Positions 48,324 to 64,000 of a DNA stretch of 64,000 bases are shown here, piece after piece. Made by a program: the position numbers and the translations under genes. Position 1 is the stretch's first letter. Each line of letters opens with the position of its first letter. Source of the DNA: Balanoglossus misakiensis (Eukaryota; Hemichordata). A model generated the notes under the pieces. The model saw nothing but the letters and a program-made list of their open reading frames with translations, was not told the DNA's origin and ran no database searches. The stretch lies in assembly GCA_040954595.2 (NCBI GenBank), contig CM082597.2, forward strand, positions 3,782,001 through 3,846,000. The letters are read 5' to 3'.

Positions 48324-50623
48324 ATGGAGGTGTGTAATAAACTACGCGTTCTGCGGAGGGTACCTTCGATACAGAAGGCACAACTTCGTCACTACAAACC
48401 AGCTAAAATAGAAGAAATCAGAACCAGAAAAATACGGAATCCAAGTGTTTCTACGTTGAATGCAAGGTGAGATCTAGACACAGCATTTGACATACTTCCT
48501 TGACATAATCCTGTGTCAGCTCTGTGTGCGACCAGAATGTGTTTTTTGAGTGAATTACTCACATTTATATGTCTGTTCCCAGGATAATCGGCGTTGAACA
48601 AAAACGAGAGAAGACGGTACTCGATAACCCTTTGAAATCCAAACCATGGCCGATAGAGGAACACCCACTGTACAAAGAGGAGCCGTGTTATTTCTTCCAG
48701 CAGGGGACAAGACTACTGGAAGGAGTCAAACAGGCACTTTATTTATCAAAGTCTAAACTGATGGCTGAGGAGGTAAATTATACTATTCAGAACAGAATCT
48801 GGAACACCTATAGTCATAAGTTCAGTTATGAATGCATGCATGCATAAACACATACAAAATAGTACTTACATATGTATACATGCTATAGATATGTACATAC
48901 ATACTAAAGTATGGCTACATAGATAAATAGAATTACGTACATTTCAGATGCCGTCGAGATTACAACACTTGGCAGAGACAGTGCAAATCCCAAACCAGGA
49001 AGAGGAGATATTCCGGTCTGTGCAGAAGTCGCGTCTGTTCGATGAAACGGTCCTCAGGACGCCTTGGCGGAAGAGGAAAAGATGGACACCGCCGGAAAGA
49101 TTCAGGTCTGTGCTTAGTTGATTGGCCAATCATGGAAATAATATTATGGTACAGCATCCATGATTGATTAATCGTGGAAATAATACTATGGTATACCATC
49201 CATGATTGGCTAATGATGGAACTTATAATACAGTATGGCATCACTTATTGGCTAATCATGGAAATAATATTATGGTACAGCATCCATGATTGGCTAATGA
49301 TGGAACTTGTATAACAGTATCATGGATATAATATTATATTAAAGCATCCCAAATTTATTTATAATACTTATTTCATTTTCACTTTCTTTACCTATAGTTT
49401 CACTCAGTTGAACAGTTTCATTCATATGTGTGGACGACTCACACCACAGTATCCCAAACTGATGGAGAGAGCCATAGTGAATGACTTCGCACTCGTGGCA
49501 CCATATTACAGGGGTAAGTTTATACCGTGTGTGTTTTGTGGTTGAAACCAGATTAGAAAAATAATAATAACGAGTTCAAAGCTGTCTTCGCATTTTCCAG
49601 GCAAAGAGCGTATCCAGATCGGGGGAAGAACGGGCTCGGTCATCACTTCCAAGCTGTCGCTGTTGCCATTGGCAACAGATGAAGAAATCCAGGAGACGGC
49701 ATCCCATGAGCTGGAGTCGCTGCATCCGATTGCACACACCATTGATTTAACACCGTTGCATCACTACAAAGATGATTATGTGTCAACAGGTAAAAAAAGT
49801 AGTTGTCTTTTAAATTTTCAGTCTTTCAGTTCGCTTTTTTCAAACTTGACCTTTGCATCATGAATTTGAACTCAAAGGGAGGTCAATGGCTAGTATATGA
49901 CATGTCATGTCTTTTAACCACAAACTGTTGTCTCGTCGATTTTCTACAGGCCTGGCTGATGGCTACCCCTTTCCACACGCACATCTCTTGATGGTCCTAA
50001 ACACAGAGGGCTGGTTGTCACAACATCTCGATGCCAAGTTGATACTCTTTGCTTTTGGCAACTGTCTAGCCAGGGCAAAGCTACAATATGGCATACATGT
50101 ACGAAGTTACATTATAATTCTTCTACAGAAACCTGTGCAGTTCTGTCATACATAGTTTGAGTGTGCACAGTTCAATACAATAAGTATGCAAATGAGACAT
50201 GGAGTCCCTCCATAGACCAATAAGCATGTGTCTCAATATGCAAAGTACAATATGCATGCAAATGAGGGCACAGAATCGCAGTATGGCTGTCGTACATCGT
50301 TTGGTCCACATCTACCATTCCATGTACTAATTAATACTCAACTTTTTTCAAATAAAATCTTACAGAATGAAGATGTTGATCTGGATGTTCCCATAGTAAC
50401 ACATGCTGTTGGCACCAACGGAAGACGATGGTCGTTTGTGAGCTTCCAGCTGAACACTTTGAAATTGCGAGAAAATGAGGGAATTAAGAACATGGTGTGG
50501 CTGGAGAGTGACCAGTTGTTGTATTGGACGATTACAAGGAAAGACAAGAGAATTGCCGGAATAAGACCGAATCTTTTCGGTAAATTCCTAGCCCACTATC
50601 TGGATGGTGGTGTGTCCGTGTAA
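48324..50623 (+). CDS. MRPL37: Mitochondrial large ribosomal subunit protein mL37
   Basis: A protein of the mitochondrial 39S ribosomal subunit, encoded in the nucleus. Exons join in phase: 48324-48466, 48583-48772, 48948-49105, 49398-49513, 49601-49789, 49950-50098 and 50366-50623 (TAA 50621-50623). The sum is 1203 bp, 400 aa, against about 423 in human. The N-terminus is basic with almost no acidic residues in the first 25 ([20 protein letters not shown]), as expected of a mitochondrial presequence. Family landmarks: [31 protein letters not shown], the [11 protein letters not shown] segment, [26 protein letters not shown], and the C-terminal FQLNTLKL...DQLLYW followed by [10 protein letters not shown]. 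All introns are short (under 300 bp) with canonical GT/AG ends. It is divergent to FSTL1 and convergent with GSK3. Confidence 0.94.
49119..49345. repeat. Roughly 42-bp tandem repeat in MRPL37 intron 3
   Basis: About five imperfect copies of a unit containing ATTGGCTAATCATGGAAATA, ATATTATGGTACAGCATCCA and TGATTGG. CCAATCATGG and CCATGATTGG within the unit are reverse complements, so the array can also form local hairpins. Confidence 0.85.
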
Positions 50624-50948
50624 AATGGTGCTGTGATAAACCCAGGAGTTGAAGAGTGTTGATTTTAGCTATGGTGGTCGTTCCACTCAGAATTTCAAAA
50701 GACTAGTGAAGTTTAGATAGTTAAAAGGGACAACTGATTTGTCAGATTTCTGTAACAGCAACCGTGCTTATCACACATTCTGTGATAACATAGTTTATAA
50801 AACACATCAGACATTATGTTGATTTGTAACAACTTCACAAACACTGACAGAAATGTGACAAATACCTAATATGGTAGTAAAAAAATATTCCAAAATGGAA
50901 TATTATTTTGTAACAATGATCGGATTACAATGTCACCTGCAGTAGTTT

Positions 50949-50954
50949 AATAAA
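50949..50954 (+). terminator. Candidate polyadenylation signal of MRPL37
   Basis: AATAAA about 325 bp after the MRPL37 stop codon, followed by a T-rich and then GT-containing stretch, as expected of a 3' end. Confidence 0.55.
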
Positions 50955-50955
50955 A

Positions 50956-52954
50956 TAACTTTTTTTGTGTGAAAAACTATCACTGGGGGTGCTATTTTAC
51001 TCCAGTGGAAAATTCCTTTGCGTTTGCCCACATGAAATGAAACTGAATTCATTACAGAACCAATCAGTCAACGTGGTACAGGGTGGCGAGTATACTGAAG
51101 TCAGCTGTGGTAAATTCTCAAAATACAGGCCTTATCATTCTGTCAACAAACGTTTTGAAAAATACAAAAAGCTTCACATACATGCATACACACTGAGATC
51201 AAGAAAACGGACTCGATATACAGTGGGTACATAGTTACGACTATTTAATGCACTGTTGTACTTTTTTCCTTGAAACATAAAACTTAGAGGAAAAGTAAGA
51301 TCTCACGGCTAATCTACATACACTGAATAAACAGAAGAGGTCAAAGGTCAAAACTTCACAGGGGGGGATTATCAACATCACAGTTGTTAACTAATGAAGC
51401 CTTTACAAGAATCCAAAGTATTAAACTTGAATTTATCTAGAAGTGCGTCTTTTTTTTTTTAGTCTTCCTAATTTGTCGTCTTCACTGTACACGGTTCAAT
51501 TAAAAGATAATAATCATTAAAAACCCACGATCATTTTTTTTGGTCTAAAAACAGGGAATACAGAAGAGAGTTGGTGTTTTCTCTTCTCCAATTAAAAGAC
51601 GGGCAGCGGTATATTTTGTAAACAAAAACAAAAGAGAGATGGGTACCCCATCCCAGAAGATTCCAACTCTCTCGTGAACTGTGTCAAATTCCCTGAATGT
51701 TCCAAAAGTTTGTGTATGTGTGTGTGCGTGTGTGTTTTTGTGAGTGACGTAGTAAAGAAAATGAAAAATAAATTCTGCATTACATTCTATTATACATGCG
51801 TCGTGGCCCTGGAAATCATCACAATTTTGATCATGTATATACTATATGGAGCACGAAAAAATGTACAACTACCACATTCGTTACGAATCCCCCCAATCCC
51901 CACCCTCAATTTACACCCTGCCCACCCCTATTTGAAAGTTGAATGCGTGGGTATAATGGTCCGTTCCCATCCCACAAGCAGGGGGTGCCACCCCGGAGTG
52001 CATGCCACTGAGCTCAACAGCTGCGAATACGACTAGAATAGGCAGACTGCAGCATTGGTCATTTTGAATTTGGTGCACGAAATCTCATGAACTGTGAAAT
52101 CCCCTTTATAAAAAAAAAAGTACAACTCAATTTTTTCTTGCATTTTCATTATCCATACTGAATATTTCATGAAAATATTGCTACAGATTAAACATTTTAT
52201 ATTACATCGTGGAACGCAATCAAACGGAAATTTCATCACCCTCACAGAAGAGATTTCACAGTTCATGGCTCATCAACAAAAAAGGCATGGTGGCTGTGCT
52301 AAAGAAACTTAAAAAAAAAAACATAACCAACTTAATTTTTTATTTTTAAAAAAGCCCTGACATTTGTAACCATCAAACGAAAGTTATTTCCTCTCAAGAG
52401 AGCGACAATTTCTTTTAAAATAATAGAGTAGCTCAAACTTGTATTTAACCAGAACAGAGAAACAGAGTGTGAAAAAAAATACTACAGCAAACTGCCATAC
52501 TACACGAACATTGGTGGAGTAAAGAGGACTCTTACAAACAAACAAGATGGCGTCAGAAAATAAGAACGATCATAGACAGATCCCACATCGAGCTATATAC
52601 TACCCATTCAATACACGACAGTTTGCTAAGTTCCCCTAAAATTCTAGTACAGTTCAGTTCTCAAGTAAAATACAAGTTTTTCCCCTTTGTTTTGCAAGAT
52701 TTTTTTTGTATATCTACAGAAGAGTTCATTGTCTGTGTGTCTAGGGAGACTTCATTATTTTCTTGGTCACCCTAGGGAGCCTTCTTCTTCACAGTTCGTT
52801 CTTCAGTCAATTGTAGCAATTATACGAATACATAATAAGTCCATTGAATACACAAGTCTTTTTTCTCTGTTTCAATTCCCACACTTTGTGTCATGTGATT
52901 ATTCAATGGAAAATACAAAGTTCCCCCGCAGATTGGGCGTCTGCGGCGCGTTCG
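50956..52954. other. Convergent 3' region between MRPL37 and GSK3
   Basis: No gene recognised. Most of it is probably 3' UTR of GSK3 on the minus strand; a minus-strand AATAAA lies at 52339-52344, about 610 bp after its stop codon. The 120-codon plus frame at 51674-52036 and the 134-codon plus frame at 52687-53091 look spurious; the latter is antisense to the last GSK3 exon. Confidence 0.5.
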
Positions 52955-63443
<10,489 letters not shown>

Positions 63444-64000
63444 ACTGTATTTTGCGAATTTTTTCTGATTTTTCCAGCTTCGTTTTGGGCGATCAACAGC
63501 TTACATCGTAGGCTTGATCCTGGTGTCTTTTACGAATTCCGCCTCGGTAAAGGCAAACACAATTTTGCTAAGCAGTGCACTGAGTTCCAAAGCAAAATTC
63601 TCCCGATACAATACCATAAATTCTCCGGATGGTACACACTTGGAACCTTTAAAAACCAAGAGTTAGTATTGTGTATATTTTGTGAAGATCGGAGTGAAAC
63701 TCCAGTTATTTTGACCAGGAAATCACAGTATTGATGGGTGTTTGGACTGAGTTTCTCGTTGCCAATCGCTGTCAACTACTGCACAATACTCGTATAACGA
63801 TTATCTTCGGGTATCTTCGGCGTGGGTCCGGAAATTCTATTGACCAATGAAATCTCGGCTTGGCTGTTCCGAGTTTGGTCGATAGGTGTCGATTGTTGCT
63901 CGGGAGAAAAACATCGATTTCCCACAGACTCGACCTACGCGATATTCCATGACGTCACCATTGACGGGGTCACGAGAAAGGACGTAAACTGGTGACGTAC
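63444..64000 (-). promoter_or_regulatory. 5' UTR/promoter region of GSK3
   Basis: The sequence immediately upstream of the GSK3 start codon on the minus strand. A full palindromic CRE, TGACGTCA, lies at 63950-63957, about 510 bp from the ATG, with two GTGACGTA/GACGTAAA-like half sites to its right. ATTGGTCAA (inverted CCAAT) is near 63840-63848. The transcription start was not assigned. Confidence 0.45.

Overview
This is a eukaryotic, intron-rich animal nuclear window. GT/AG-bounded coding exons could be joined by hand in consistent reading phase for four genes. The predicted proteins read as deuterostome, probably invertebrate chordate (amphioxus-like): the GSK3 kinase core is very close to vertebrate GSK3-beta, FSTL1 keeps the vertebrate domain order, and the introns carry short palindromic elements and long microsatellites. 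The species cannot be fixed from the sequence alone.

Layout. (1) 2171-7601, plus strand: five 3' exons of a nicotinic acetylcholine receptor alpha-type subunit; the signal-peptide exon was not found. (2) 9098-36262: a very large tandem satellite. Its core (9271-35762) is about 300 copies of an 88-bp monomer, broken by a 100-N gap at 23824-23923. Diverged monomers in the opposite orientation flank it on both sides. (3) 37347-47290, minus strand: a complete follistatin-like 1 gene (FSTL1, 400 aa predicted). (4) 48324-50623, plus strand: a complete mitochondrial ribosomal protein L37 gene (MRPL37, 400 aa), head-to-head with FSTL1 across about 1 kb. (5) 52955-63443, minus strand: a complete glycogen synthase kinase 3 gene (GSK3, 419 aa), tail-to-tail with MRPL37, with a 6-kb first intron. 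63444-64000 is its upstream region.

The introns hold many repeats: a perfect 192-bp-arm palindrome bounded by TA in the large FSTL1 intron, a second large palindrome in GSK3 intron 1, a TIR element in GSK3 intron 7, minisatellites of 27, 31 and about 42 bp, and several microsatellites.

The genes do not form a pathway. The receptor is a ligand-gated channel, FSTL1 is secreted, MRPL37 is mitochondrial and GSK3 is a cytosolic/nuclear kinase. FSTL1 and GSK3B are also neighbours in human 3q13.33, so part of the order may be ancient synteny. The most unusual feature is the 88-bp satellite: inverted flanks, internal block duplications in whole-monomer multiples, a dyad that is perfect in the most abundant variant, and a CTCF-consensus match just outside its right edge.
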